A program made the position numbers and the translations under genes. The notes below the pieces were generated by a model. It ran no database searches. It was not told the DNA's origin and worked only from the letters and a program-made list of their open reading frames with translations. From the NCBI GenBank assembly GCA_014773175.1, contig VXCM01000206.1, forward strand, positions 62,001 to 126,000: a DNA stretch of 64,000 nucleotides. Reading direction: 5' to 3'. The first letter of the stretch is position 1; each line of letters begins with the position of its first letter. Below, in pieces: positions 12,858 to 24,095 of the stretch. Origin of the DNA: Lucifuga dentata (Eukaryota > Chordata > Actinopteri > Ophidiiformes > Bythitidae).

Positions 12858-15800
12858 AGCAGATATCAATTTAGATAAGGTGCTTTTTTTTCACTGTCCA
12901 TGTCTGTAGCAAGCAACGATGAGCTCTGGATTGGACTGAATGACAAGCAGATGGAGGGTCTGTTTGTCTGGAGTGACAACTCTCCTGTCACCTTCACCAG
13001 CTGGGAGTTTGGGGAGCCAGCTGTCTCCGCTGATCAAGAGGACTGTGTTCTCATCAGGGGAGAGGTAAGAAGTGTGGATGCATAAACTTTTTATTGTATA
13101 TCTGCACACATGATACATCAGGAAATTGTCAGCTCGTTCAGTGCTCATTCAAATACCAATTGCACATATGAGAGATAACTCTATAGCAGCAGAGAATTTG
13201 TGTTTTTGAGTGCTTAAATTGTGCTTTGATATGCATGTTTTATCTATATTCATATTGTTACATACACATTGTGTACAAATATGTCCTATATTCAGGTCTT
13301 AACTTTATTGATGAAGTATGGGTGTGTGTCACGGCATTACCTTTATACAGAAAGGAAACTGGGCTGACCGTATGTGTGAGGAGAAACATGGCTTCATCTG
13401 TATGAAGATGAGTGCCACTGAGCGCTCTGGAGATGAAGTACAGATGGACATCGGCTGCAAGGCTGTGAGTGAAAGTAACATCATCCATGTTAAAAAAAAA
13501 AAAAAAAAAAAAGGTGCTGCATCTGCATCTGGTTTATCAGGGTTTATTAAGGTGCAAATCTTTGTTTCAAAATATTGAATGATGAATGCCAAATAATGCC
13601 TTTTATGATTAACATAGCTACGTAGTTCTTTAATCATTACTGGGTTTCCTCTATTCCAGGGGTGGAAACGGCACGGCTCTTACTGCTACTTTGTAGGGTC
13701 AGAGACAAAGACGTTTGATGAGGCTAAAGATGACTGTAAAAGCTCAGGCTCTTACTTAGCTGATGCAGCAAATACGTAAGAACATGCTTCACTCCATATA
13801 TTTAAACTATTTTGCAGTTTGGAATTTTGGGACACTAGAAATCCAATACATTTCTGTAAATATTTCCAGGGTGGATAATGCATTCCTTGTCAGCTTGGTG
13901 GGAATAAGACCAGAGAAATACTTCTGGCTCGGTCTCTCAAACCAAAAAAACATTGACAACTTTGTGTGGACAAACACAGACTCAGTGAGATTTACTCACT
14001 GGAATGCTGAGATGCCAGGTACTGCATGTGGAAACTTAAAATTCCACTCATAAATTGTTGCAATAACAGTAGTTTCACAATATATTTTTCCCTCAACAAT
14101 ATCAGGTCATCTTCAGGGCTGTGTTGCCATGACAACTGGGATTTTTGCTGGACTCTGGGATGTGCTACCCTGTACCAATCAGGAAAAATATATTTGCAAG
14201 CATCTGGCAGAGGGGGCAGTGTTAACCCCTGCCCCACCGACTCGCAGCCCTCTACAGTGTGCTGAAGGCTGGTCTCCAGCGGGATCCAGAAACTTCTGCT
14301 TTAAGGTACAGCCACAAGAAGGACTACCTCAGATAAACACAAATGAAATACAGTATGTTGCCATATATTACCTACATAAAGAGCTGACTGCTGTCCTCCA
14401 CGATCACTGTGATGTTATTAGTAGTTGAGTTATTGACCAAAACTACCAAACTATTTTTTTTTAAATAGCTTTTTACAGGGCCACGTTCAGGTGAGAAAAC
14501 CTGGTTTGAGGCCAGGGATTACTGCCGCGCCATTGGAGGAGATCTACTCAGTATCCACAGTCCTGCTGAGCTACAAGTGGCAAGGTACATACACAGTCTA
14601 AGACCTTTCCACTCAAAAATGCATTTGTCCTTTGGTTTCTTCCCTTGGATATTTGACTTGCACAGATCAATGCAGTGGTTCTCTGTCCTGGTCCACCCTA
14701 CTCCATATTTTCCCTCTCTCCTTGTTCTACCCACACCTGATTAGCTAAATCAAGTGTGTTTAGCCAATCAAGACCTGGGAAGTACCAACTCCTGATTAAG
14801 TGAACACACCTGTTTAGCTAATCAGACCTGGGTTATGTCAGAGAGAGACAGAAAATATGTGGTGCAGCACCACCAGATTGAGAACCACTGAGGTTAACAT
14901 AATGTATGTGCAGTTTGGCAAGAGAAGTTGCAGCCTGCAGAATGTGAGACTTGTCACCATGATTGTCTTCCTGCACTGAAAACAACGGCATATTTGTCCT
15001 GTAGTGAATATTTTACATTGCTAGCTGGAGCGTCTTAAATTAACGGCAGCTCCCAAACAGAAAAATACATCCCACCACCAGGGGACGACAATGTGCTCAA
15101 AATGATGTATTTCAGCTTTTAAGGAAGACTCCACTGATTTTTTTTTTTTTTTTACACATTAAATTCAATTGATGCTAAAGTCTTATAGTGTAAAAAATGT
15201 GTACAGACGTATTAATGATATGTAGACATTTTTTTTTTACACTTGTAAACTTTATCACAATACAATCATTTTTCCAGACTTTACACAGCACGCTCTTCAG
15301 CTGCAAAAACCTTTTTACAACTGTTTTCACATGCTAAATAGTGCTCCCAAGACTAATTACAAAAAAAAAAAAAAAAAAAAAAATCAATGAGTAAAATCAT
15401 CCTGGTTTTAAGATAAGTACAAAATTAGCCAAAAACTGTATTTCAAAGAAAAGTTGGAGACTCAGATCACTGATATGATGTTGTGTACTATAGTTATGGA
15501 AAAGCCTGGATTGGACTTAATGCTCCAGACCCAGCCATCGGTTATGTGTGGAGCGATGGATCACCAGTGAGTTAGCTGTTTTCTACTTTACACAATTATG
15601 TTCATATTTTAACTTTAATCTTTCAATTTTAGTTGATTACCTGTTTTCAAATATGCAATAAAACCATGAGTTTGTTGTTTGTTTTTGTTCACAGCTAAAT
15701 TTCCAACACTGGCAGGAGGGAGAGCCAAACAATAAAAATAATGTGGAATCTTGTGCAGAATTCAAAATATATCACCAGGATGAGATCGGGTCTTGGAACG

Positions 15801-17139
15801 ACGCTCACTGTGAGAGCTACAATGACTGGCTGTGTCAGATCCGTGCAGGTAAACTTTAGAAAATGTACTTTGATCATCACACCAAACTACGCCTGTAACA
15901 AATTTCAACAGACCTGAATATGCTATAAGCTTCACATAGGTTTGGATTAAATGGTACAGGTGTTTTACAGGTGTTGTGGCTTTAAAGGAACATACAGATC
16001 ATTTTTCATGTTTGAGTCCAATAAATGTGACCGGCATTACTGCCAAACATTTTCCAAAACATGCTATTGGAGCAGTAAATATTAGAATTGTTTTGGTATA
16101 TGCGGGTAGTATTTACTGGGCTCAAACATGCAAAAAAAAAAAAAAAAAAAAAAAAATCACTAAATCACTAGTATGGTCCTTTAAACCAATTTTGACAACA
16201 AAAAAGAACTCAATATGAAAGCCACCGCTATTTTGTTTTTGCTAACTGACTGTGTCTTCACAGGAGTGATGCCAAAGCCGCCACCAAATGATACTGTTGT
16301 GGGTATGTTGAGTAATCATACCATGCATGCACGCACGCATACATGCAAGTGCATGTACACAGTGAGGAAATATGAACAACAACTGATAATAATTAATACA
16401 CAACAGAATATTCTGTGTTTTGTATAGGAATACATTTGGCCCCAAATATGATCTAAAATGCAAGCTGCTTGAGTTGACATCTCAGTCAGATTGTACTGTA
16501 AAATTATTTAGAAAAACAGGTACAATCACAAGTATAATCCTCATAAAAAATCTTACTTTTGAGAGTTCAGTACTTGGCTTCCACATGTTTTGCTGAAACT
16601 GGTGAAACAGGATCATAATAATGCATTAAACTTTTAAAATTTAAAAAAAGACTGTCATAAATGTCAGGCAGCAGTTACAGTATCAGACTGCGAAACTGTG
16701 ACATAAACTTCCAATCAAATCCCATATCTGGGGATGAGTTCTGAAATGTTGTGCATCTTAGATTTTAGTTAGATACAAGTGTCTCTTGATTAAAAATGGA
16801 CACTATGAAATGGTTTGTAATTTTCTGAAATTCTTTATTTTGTATGATGTCTCTAAGAAGTGAAAGCCACAAAAACTCATAGCTTCTACATATTTCTGAA
16901 ATCTTTGCAGACTATAATATCACCTCAGATGGCTGGCTCAGTTGGAGAGGAAATCATTATTATATTAACTACAACTCAGTGGCCATGGAAGATGCTCGAC
17001 ACTTCTGCCAGCAGAGACACAGCGACTTGGCAGTTATCAACAGTGAAGCTGAAAATACCTTTATATGGAAACAGGTAGGTACAGTACTTCAGCATGCAAT
17101 GAGGGACAGTTCACTCTGTATAAACTACAGTAGGTCTTA

Positions 17140-17180
<41 letters not shown>

Positions 17181-18553
17181 TACAGATATCCAGAAACTAT
17201 GGAACCTATTATATAGGCATGACAGTGGACCTTGATGGATCATTTTGGTGAGTTTGAATGGAAGATTATTATGTATGGCATTTTATTAAGAAAATATGTG
17301 TCAGAAAATCTAAATGATTCCTGTTTATTGGTTGTAAGGGAGATCAAGAAAGTCTTGAGCCTTTTTAAAAGTAATTTGTAAGCATCAACTGTATCTTCAT
17401 TACACTGTCTAAGGCTCAATAAGACAATTAAAGGAAATTTAAGGTGACAAAAGAAAACCCAACATGTGTCTAAGTTAGGTGTGGTGTGTCTATATGAGCC
17501 ATCTTACAGTTATCTTCTGATTTGAGACCAGAATTTAGTCTCACAATTCCAAAAACTATTCCAATGTTTCATTTTGATTTTCTAAGACATTCAAAGATTT
17601 TTGGTTTTTGTTAACTTGTCTAAAAACATGCCTGCCAGCAAAAAAAAAAAAAGGTCTGCCAAGCAGGTATTGTCTGTAGTTATAGTTCAATTTATATACA
17701 CTTTATAATATTTTGATTTGTGCTTCAAGGTGGATGGATAATTCCCCAGTGGTGTTTCAAAGATGGGATAAAAATCAACCTGATTTTGCTAACAATGATG
17801 AGAATTGCGTAGCTATGACTTACTATATGGGTGAGTAACGTTCAGAATTCACATGACAGATTAAATGTAGTCATTTATTGTAACAATTTAATGTATGTTG
17901 TTTAAATAGGCTGCTGTCTGAATTTAATGTATTAATTTCTGCCAGGCTTCTGGAGTGATTGTAATTGTGGGCAAGAGCATCGTTCCGTTTGTAAACGCAG
18001 AGGCTCAGCACCTGTCAACACCACTGTAGCCCCGACTGTGGCTCCTAAAGGCGGCTGCCCGCTCAAGTGGACAAAATTTGACTCAAAGGTCAGAGGTCAC
18101 TCTTAAACCAGGAGAGGCATATAAATCTCTCCATGTCTGTTTTATGAAATTACCATAAGATTTATCCTGGTTACTGGGCTTTGCTGTATAAAATTTGTCC
18201 CACAATAAAAAAAATTTATCCCACAGTAAACCCATTAGTGTCCATTCAGCCATCTATAATATGTTTGCTTAGGAATCACAGCAATAAACTTTATCTGTAA
18301 AACATTTTCTTAACACTTGCTTAAATAAATTATAAAAAGAAAATAGAATGAATGATAATAAATGACAGTTTCAATGAAGACAAAAACATTAAAGTAGAAA
18401 AAAGAAAAGACAAAAAAGACAAAAATTAAGAAATTAAAATACTATGAATCATCACACGAGGCTTAAAAGATAGAGAAAAAGTTAAAAAAAAATTAGGTTT
18501 CATATACTTATATGTATTTGTGTGTGTGACTATATATTTATATGTACTGTATG

Positions 18554-18591
<38 letters not shown>

Positions 18592-21500
18592 TCTCTACAC
18601 AAACACACACACACACACACATATAATGTATGTCAATGTGTTTGTATTTGGTTTAAACGTATAGTTTTCAGTTTTCATGTTAAGGCTACAAAAAACATGA
18701 TGAATAAAGATTTTGATGAAAAATAGGCTTATGTCCATGAAAGCTTGATAAAAGAGCATCACTGGATACTCTGTTTAAAAAAAATCTATTCTTCCTTGTA
18801 GTGTTACAGCATCATTACTAACCGAAAGGGAACATGGGATGAATCAAGAAGACAGTGCATTGCCATGGGAGGAAATCTGGCGTCGGTTCTCTCAAGGCGT
18901 GTCCAAGGTTTCTTTGATTTATTTTAATATCACACATTATGTACACAGCGTAAATGCAACATTAATAGATATTTTGAACAAAATGCACATATTATCAATG
19001 AAACCTTAGATGAGTTTTTTGGTTTGTTTATCAGTGCATTTTTTGTATTTAGTTATTCATTCAATTAGCATGAAGGGAAAAAATGATGACACTAACCTAT
19101 TCCAAACTGTGAAATTTTCAGCATTTTTGATGACCTGCATGGCTGAATTCGCCACTACAGACCTGTGGATCGGTTTGAACAGTTTAACAGATGATGAATT
19201 TTACTGGACTGATGGAAAACCGAGACGATACACCAATTGGGGCTATTCTGTAAGTCTATACAATCTATATTCAGGGATGTAAGTTCAGCGGATATAAAAT
19301 GAATATAAATATACATATTTTTCTGTTGGTGTACTGTTAAAACAAATCTGATATTTGTTTTCTCTCCAGAAAAATCACCGTCACCAAGGCAGTTTTTATC
19401 AACGATGGAATGAGGTAACATATTCCAACATAAAATATCACTATTTATTTATTGTCACAACGTAGAATAGTTTTTAGGAGACAATGTTGCATAACATCAC
19501 ACTGAATTCCCTTTCTCTCCATTTTCCTAACATTCCCTCTGTACTTCACCAGGAACAATGTGTGGTGATGAACAGCAATCCGACAATTGGGATTGGGAAG
19601 TGGCTGATAAGGTCCTGCAATGATACCAATGGGTTTGTCTGTCTTCGAAATGTTGGTGAGCGTAACCTATATTTCTTTTAGATTTTATCGATTTAAACTT
19701 ACATTTTTTCCAATAAATAAATTCCGTGACGCTACAGGAAAGTGGAAAATTTAGCCAAAATGTGTTGCATCAGCAAAATTTACAACAAAGTGGTTGTATT
19801 GTGTGAATGAGGTGCATTATGACCCAAGAGTGAGTTAATTTTTCTACACTTTATGACACAAGTGCATTGATAATAATAGTAAATAAAAATTTTAATGACC
19901 TCTCCCTCCTCTTCCCCCTCAACAGACCCACTTATCCCAGCCTCAGCAGATCCAGTAATTCCTAAAACCTTTGTGAAACTGGCAAATGACTCCATCAAGG
20001 TTGAGACTCAAAATATGACCTGGGATGCAGCCAAGACAAACTGTGAAGCTAATAAAGCCACCCTAGCTAGCCTGAGAAATGAGTGGACGCAAGCCTATGT
20101 GGAGTTGCTGGCAATGAATCTCCAAGCTCCTCTCTGGATTGGACTGAATAAAGTGCAGGTAAAGAACTGACACACCTGACATTACTGATTTTAGGTTTTA
20201 TCCATGATACACAGCACAAAATCCTCATGATCGTCTACTATGGCCAATTAGATCTGAGAGTGAACCAATGAAACATACAGCAGACAGGTAGGAAACAACT
20301 AATTACGAGCAATGGAGGTTTTTTTTTTTTTTTATAAATACTAATACATTCCCTGTGTAAAACTAATCCCCTGCCAAAAATATGGTAAAAATATAGACCA
20401 ACCTCAGTTGTTGTTACTGTTGTTACAGATAAGAGTCTGATGCAGAAATTGCATATTCCCAAAGTGATTGTATGCTAATTCCCCCTTGCTTTCAGACTCA
20501 GGGATATTTTAGGTATATTGATGGCTGGCACATGAACTTTGCCAATTGGGCTGCAGGTGAACCAAGCAGTAATCAACCTTGTGTGTACCTGGATGTAGAC
20601 GGAACATGGAAGACGGCCTTCTGCAATCAGACCATGAGCAGCGTCTGTATGCAGTCAACAGGTATGACCATTAGCATGCTAATGTAAAGTCAAATAAGTG
20701 AATACAGTGATAAAGTATCAGCATCATACAAGGTGGATTATGCTGTAAATGAGTCCTAAACACTATGTCATTACCGTTTCTTCCATTCACAGAAGTGCCA
20801 CCAACAGAGTCTACCACTTTCCCAGGCTTTTGCCCTGAAGAGGTAGACATAGAGTACTATGGGAGTTATTCCTGGTTGCCGTTTAAGGGTCATTGTTATT
20901 TGTTTGTCACTGGGGAAACTGAATGGCCAAATGCTGCTAGCAGCTGTGTGAAGTACGGTAAGCTCAACTGCAGCATCTTTTTTTTTTTTTTTTGTTTTTG
21001 CAGTTCTTTGATATCACAGACTGATTGGTTTGGAAAACATGAGCAAATAGTATATAGCTTCTCAACACCAGTGCACTTTAGTAAACTACACCTAGTAAAT
21101 TGTGATTAGTTTACATTGAAATCTGACTATTTTTTGTTGTTTAGGTGGAATTCTTGCCAGCATTGAAGATTCTTTTGAGCAAGAATTCATAAAAAGCAAC
21201 GTGGAAATATTTCAAGATAGCGAGACCTCTTTCTGGATCGGCCTGTATAAAACCCATAAAGGTACGATTACACAGTCTGTTCTTTCATAAAACATAATTT
21301 CAAGACAAACTGAAAATAAAATTGAATCAAACCAATGAAAACTTTTTTTTTTTTCTGTTTGTTCCTAGGAAACTGGTTGTGGTTGGACAAAACTGTCATG
21401 GACTACACTAACTGGAGTGAAGATGAGCCTGATGATGACGCTTATGGAGAGATTACAACTTCAGATGGGATGTGGAGGACAGGCCACCGATGGTACGACA

Positions 21501-22286
21501 GAGCCTACATCTGCAAAACCCCCAAAGGTGAGACGACCACAGTCTGACTGGATTTTTATGATGACTTTCACACATGCTGCTTGTTGTGGAATCTTCTATG
21601 AGTCAGAGGAAACCAGACACAAGATTCTGGTACTGGTGATGTGTAACTTTACAAGAAAAATACTTAGTCTTTGACTAATAAATGTGGATCTTCTTCCATT
21701 AGCTTCCTTAAACTCAACATCCATCCTCACCCTCACATATTGTATCTGAGACTGAAAGTATCTTGTTGCAGAAATATAGAAGTAAAGTAGAATGGAATTC
21801 ATTAGCACAAATACCGCTGCCAAGGCTGAACAGACATAGAAACACTTCAGCAGGGAATTCCTCCTCTGCATAGAATGTATGTCTGGCACAGGGCTTCAAA
21901 CCCACAACCTTCCTGTTGCTAACCACTGCAATGCCATAGTGCCCTAAAGAGAAGAAACGACTATAATAACAGTAGGACTTAATTGGTTTATTTGCCTTAA
22001 GAATCAGTAGTTTTTAAAATGTATCTGAATCTGGACCAAATTGAACTTGTTGATATACTATCAAATGATCAATGTGCCTGATTTTTTTTTTTTTTTTTTT
22101 TNTTTTTTTTTTTTTTTTTTTCACTCAGATGGTGAATCAATTTTTAAGAAATAGACAAAAACACTGGAAAATCCTCCTATTTTAGAATCGGAATAAATCA
22201 TTTCAGAAATTCCTGGATCTGCCTCTGGATCCAGATCTGTATCGAAATTCATTCCACCAACTTTCATCCGAACTTTTTGAGTAATC

Positions 22287-22320
<34 letters not shown>

Positions 22321-22878
22321 TGAAAATACAACCTCCTTGGAAGAGGAAATTACCAATTAGTTTTATGCTTATATATATGTATTTTTTTTTATTATATATT
22401 AGTTATCTGATCAGTGTTCCTTTCTTTCCCGCCAGTGATGAAGCAAGACTTGTTGCCAACAGCTGGTAAGTTACACCTCTTCATCTCCTGAAGTAATATT
22501 TGAATATTGGAAACCTGTTATATGACTGAATGCAATATTTACAATAACCAAATCCCACATGATTAGTTTTATTTTACTGTGTATTTTAAGTTAAATTCAT
22601 ATGGATCCTCCTCTTTCTGAATTTATGCAGTGCCGCGTCTGATATTGGATCCTCGTCACCGTGTTCACACAAATTTGGCAGTTGTGCTGGTCATTACTGT
22701 CATTTCCATGCTGGCTGTCATCGCTTTCTTCCTCTACAAGAAGTCTGGTCGTCCCTTACCCACCTTTGACAACCCACTCTACTTTGGTGGTGAGAAATCT
22801 CAACCTGACGTGGTCGACACCAACAAACTGATAGAAAATGCTCAGGAAGAGAACACTGAGCCGATGATAACTCTGTGA
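8299..22878 (+). CDS. mrc1: Macrophage mannose receptor 1, tandem copy 1 (complete, 31 coding exons)
   Basis: Exons: 8299-8410, 8675-9031, 9318-9488, 9692-9847, 11006-11183, 12240-12377, 12491-12667, 12910-13064, 13351-13464, 13660-13775, 13870-14018, 14106-14305, 14469-14584, 15494-15566, 15695-15848, 16264-16302, 16911-17074, 17186-17247, 17730-17830, 17946-18088, 18802-18907, 19122-19249, 19370-19414, 19553-19655, 19926-20158, 20496-20661, 20793-20957, 21145-21261, 21369-21527, 22436-22465, 22631-22878. Every junction is in phase once a 67-base assembly repeat in exon 5 is removed. Numbering from the ATG at 8338 gives 1,422 residues (human about 1,456): signal peptide 1-22, ricin-type domain 25-143, FN2 144-200, eight CTLDs about 201-1330, membrane span about 1356-1376, tail to the end. 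An in-frame ATG at 8299 adds 13 residues. The family is an endocytic and phagocytic receptor of macrophages and sinusoidal endothelium for mannose, sulfated sugars and collagen. CTLD4 keeps the EPN/WND mannose motif and the tail keeps FDNPLY, so this copy looks like the conventional receptor. Confidence 0.95.
8675..9488 (+). other. mrc1: Ricin-type (CysR) and fibronectin type II domains of mrc1 copy 1
   Basis: Exon 8675-9031 (357 bases) encodes a ricin B-type trefoil lectin domain; KCLGAQG, LYDCDD and LQKWEC are typical repeat core segments. In mammals this domain binds 4-sulfated GalNAc. Exon 9318-9488 (171 bases) encodes one fibronectin type II module with its four cysteines and the aromatic core ([27 protein letters not shown]), the collagen-binding unit of the family. 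Both exons are phase 1 to phase 1 and have the same lengths in copy 2. Confidence 0.92.
10231..10646. repeat. TTAA-flanked MITE, copy 2
   Basis: Diverged copy in intron 4 of mrc1 copy 1. Left end AAAGGACAAAACCGGTGAT, right end GGTATAGCCCTTTAA, with the shared internal CTACCTTCCAGAC and AGGTAATTCATCATGG segments. Confidence 0.75.
11016..11148. other. Assembly duplication around N at 11082
   Basis: Positions 11016-11081 and 11083-11148 are identical 66-base sequences separated by one N, inside exon 5 of mrc1 copy 1. Removing 67 bases gives a 111-base exon, exactly the length of the matching exon in copy 2. Confidence 0.92.
12814..12856. repeat. CT dinucleotide microsatellite
   Basis: About 21 CT units in the intron between exons 7 and 8 of mrc1 copy 1, about 50 bases before the exon 8 acceptor. 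Confidence 0.95.
14106..15848 (+). other. mrc1: CTLD4 of mrc1 copy 1, with intact EPN and WND sugar-binding motifs
   Basis: CTLD4 is built from the end of exon 12 (14106-14305) and exons 14469-14584, 15494-15566 and 15695-15848. The last exon reads [15 protein letters not shown] and later GSWNDAHC. These supply the five residues that hold the sugar-binding calcium in mannose-type CTLDs: E and N of EPN, the following E, and N and D of WND. In mammalian MRC1 this is the main sugar-binding domain. The intron at 14585-15493 hosts a hAT-type MITE. Confidence 0.9.
14673..14889. repeat. hAT-type MITE in an mrc1 copy 1 intron
   Basis: Begins CAGTGGTTCTCTGTCCTGG and ends AGATTGAGAACCACTG, so the ends are inverted repeats of the type common in teleost hAT-derived MITEs. 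Inside is ACCTGATTAGCTAAATCAAG followed by a diverged inverted form of it. Confidence 0.65.
15982..16184. repeat. TTAA-flanked MITE, short internally deleted copy
   Basis: About 200 bases in intron 15 of mrc1 copy 1, with both family ends (TTAAAGGAACATAC and GTATGGTCCTTTAA) but little internal sequence, and a poly-A expansion inside the right end. Confidence 0.75.
17142..17179. repeat. mrc1: GT microsatellite directly before mrc1 copy 1 exon 18
   Basis: About 19 GT units end six bases before the acceptor AG of exon 17186-17247. Copy 2 has the same arrangement. Confidence 0.95.
18553..18621. repeat. CT plus AC microsatellites in an mrc1 copy 1 intron
   Basis: A CT run with one interruption (18553-18596) is followed by an AC run (18601-18621) in the intron before exon 21. 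Confidence 0.95.
19370..19414 (+). other. mrc1: CTLD6 loop microexon of mrc1 copy 1 (45 bases)
   Basis: A 45-base exon with phase 0 at both ends, bounded by CTCTCCAG and GTAACA, encodes the 15-residue loop [15 protein letters not shown]. It sits between the NWG segment of exon 19122-19249 and the QCVV segment of exon 19553-19655. The length matches the loop between the NWG and DCVV segments of CTLD6 in human MRC1 as I recall it. Copy 2 has three smaller exons at this place. Confidence 0.8.
21145..21527 (+). other. mrc1: Distal half of CTLD8 in mrc1 copy 1, lacking the inner disulfide pair
   Basis: Exons 21145-21261 and 21369-21527 encode the second half of CTLD8. The fold is recognisable ([33 protein letters not shown]) and the outer cysteines remain. 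The two inner cysteines expected after the EPD segment and before the final YIC are absent, replaced around AYGEI and GHRWYD. Copy 2 shows the same loss, so it predates the duplication or was homogenised. Confidence 0.8.
22125..22321 (+). repeat. Dispersed fish repeat ending in a CCAG tetranucleotide tract
   Basis: CTGGATCTGCCTCTGGATCC, TTCCACCAACTTTCATCCGA and TTTTTGAGTAATCCTACC are followed by CAGC/CCAG repeats (22291-22321). The layout of a fixed 3' segment plus a short tandem tail suggests a retroposon 3' end. The family is not certain. Confidence 0.4.
22631..22878 (+). other. mrc1: Transmembrane and cytoplasmic exon of mrc1 copy 1, with FDNPLY motif
   Basis: The last coding exon encodes a juxtamembrane segment, a hydrophobic span (about [20 protein letters not shown]), a KK stop-transfer pair and a tail of about 46 residues. 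The tail contains TFDNPLYF, matching the FENTLYF internalisation site of human MRC1 and the FxNPxY consensus found in the LDL receptor. The tail ends with an acidic region ([12 protein letters not shown]). The stop codon is TGA at 22876-22878. Confidence 0.92.
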
Positions 22879-23146
22879 TATAAAAACAATCTATTTCAGG
22901 CTGATGAATGAGACTCTGATAGCCCAGAAGTTCTTTTTATCAAATGTATATTCAGTTATTTAACAATATGTCACTGTGAGTTTCAATGGAGTTGGCAACG
23001 CCTGACTTCATGGAACAGAATTTAGGCTCTAGGATGTCTCACTGGGAATGATCAGTATTTGAAATATTTTTCTGAATCTATGACTGAATGTGTAGAATTC
23101 TTGATGTGCATTTTATACCCACTGGATGTTGTTAATTGCTTGCATT

Positions 23147-23202
23147 ATTAAAATTTGTAAAAAAAGAAAAAAAAAAAAAAATTACCGTTGTCTAACAATA
23201 AA
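23147..23202 (+). terminator. Candidate polyadenylation signals of mrc1 copy 1
   Basis: ATTAAA at 23147-23152 and AATAAA at 23197-23202 lie about 270 and 320 bases after the stop codon. A genomic poly-A run lies between them. Either could end the transcript; no choice can be made from sequence alone. Confidence 0.5.
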
Positions 23203-23329
23203 CAGGCACTAAGCATCACACGTCTTCTGTGTTATGTTAAGATATAAAAAAAAATTAACATCACCATTATAGTGAATTAAATGGATTGATTATATTGACT
23301 CACTTTCCGTAGTCCTTCCTTTCCAACCC

Positions 23330-23535
23330 TTAAAGGACCATACCGGTTGTTTTAAAATTTAAATTTAGCTCAATAAATATTACCTGCATACTCATTAAGT
23401 TACTGCCAACCATTGTCCAAAACATAAAACCATATTTTATCTTTCATGTCATTTTGCAAAATTCCCTAATCTTTCAAAATGGAATGTTCAGGTGATATAT
23501 CCATGTTAAAATTCAATGTTTTATCTGCTAGCACT
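23330..23535. repeat. TTAA-flanked MITE, left half only
   Basis: Starts TTAAAGGACCATACCGG and runs through the family's internal AATCTTTCAAAATGGAATGTTCAGG segment, then stops where a SINE begins. The right end is absent. Confidence 0.65.
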
Positions 23536-23539
23536 TACA

Positions 23540-23953
23540 GGTCAGCTCGGTGGCTCAGTGGTTAGGTTGCCTCACAGCAAGAAGATCCTGGATTTGACCC
23601 CTGGGTGGGACAGGGCCTTTCTGTGTGGAGTTTGCATGTTCTCCCTGTGCCTGTGTGGGTTTCCTCCGGGTGCTCGGGTTTCCCCTACCATCCCAAAAAA
23701 CAAAACAAAACAAAAAAAAAAAACAAAAAACAAACAAACAAAAAAAAACAAACAAAAAAACAAAACAAACAAAAAAAAACAAAACAACATATATGTTAGG
23801 TTTAATTTTCTTGTTAGTACCCTTGACCAGGGCACTGGCTTAAGACTGGAGTTGGTCCCTGGGCACCATAGAATGGCTGCCCACTGCTCCCCAGGGATGG
23901 GTTAAATGCAGAGACTGAACTTCAGTTGTACTTGTGCATATGACAATAAAAAG
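23540..23953 (+). repeat. tRNA-derived SINE with internal A-rich expansion
   Basis: The head has an A-box-like GTGGCTCAGTGGTTAG and a weak B-box-like TGGATTTGACCCC, then the teleost-typical body (GTGGAGTTTGCATGTTCTCC, TGTGGGTTTCCTCCGGGTG). An AAAC-rich stretch at about 23697-23788 interrupts it, then the tail region (GATGGGTTAAATGCAGAG, TGACAATAAA) follows. Confidence 0.8.
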
Positions 23954-24052
23954 GACTGACCATTTATACATGATTGTAGAAGGCATGCTTATTTTAATTT
24001 CTCCACTGAGTAACACCTCAGATTCTAATCCAACTAGTGGCACTGCTGTATC

Positions 24053-24053
24053 T

Positions 24054-24095
<42 letters not shown>

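Noticed and set aside
18426..18726. Open frames reading SLSLSL or REREREE
   Set aside because: They are translations of the CT and AC microsatellites in an mrc1 intron.
23540..23620. tRNA gene
   Set aside because: A- and B-box-like segments are present, but the B box is degraded and the body continues as a SINE; no cloverleaf could be drawn.
24053..24091. CRISPR-like tandem repeats
   Set aside because: A simple four-base repeat forming a LINE tail in a vertebrate genome, with no spacers.
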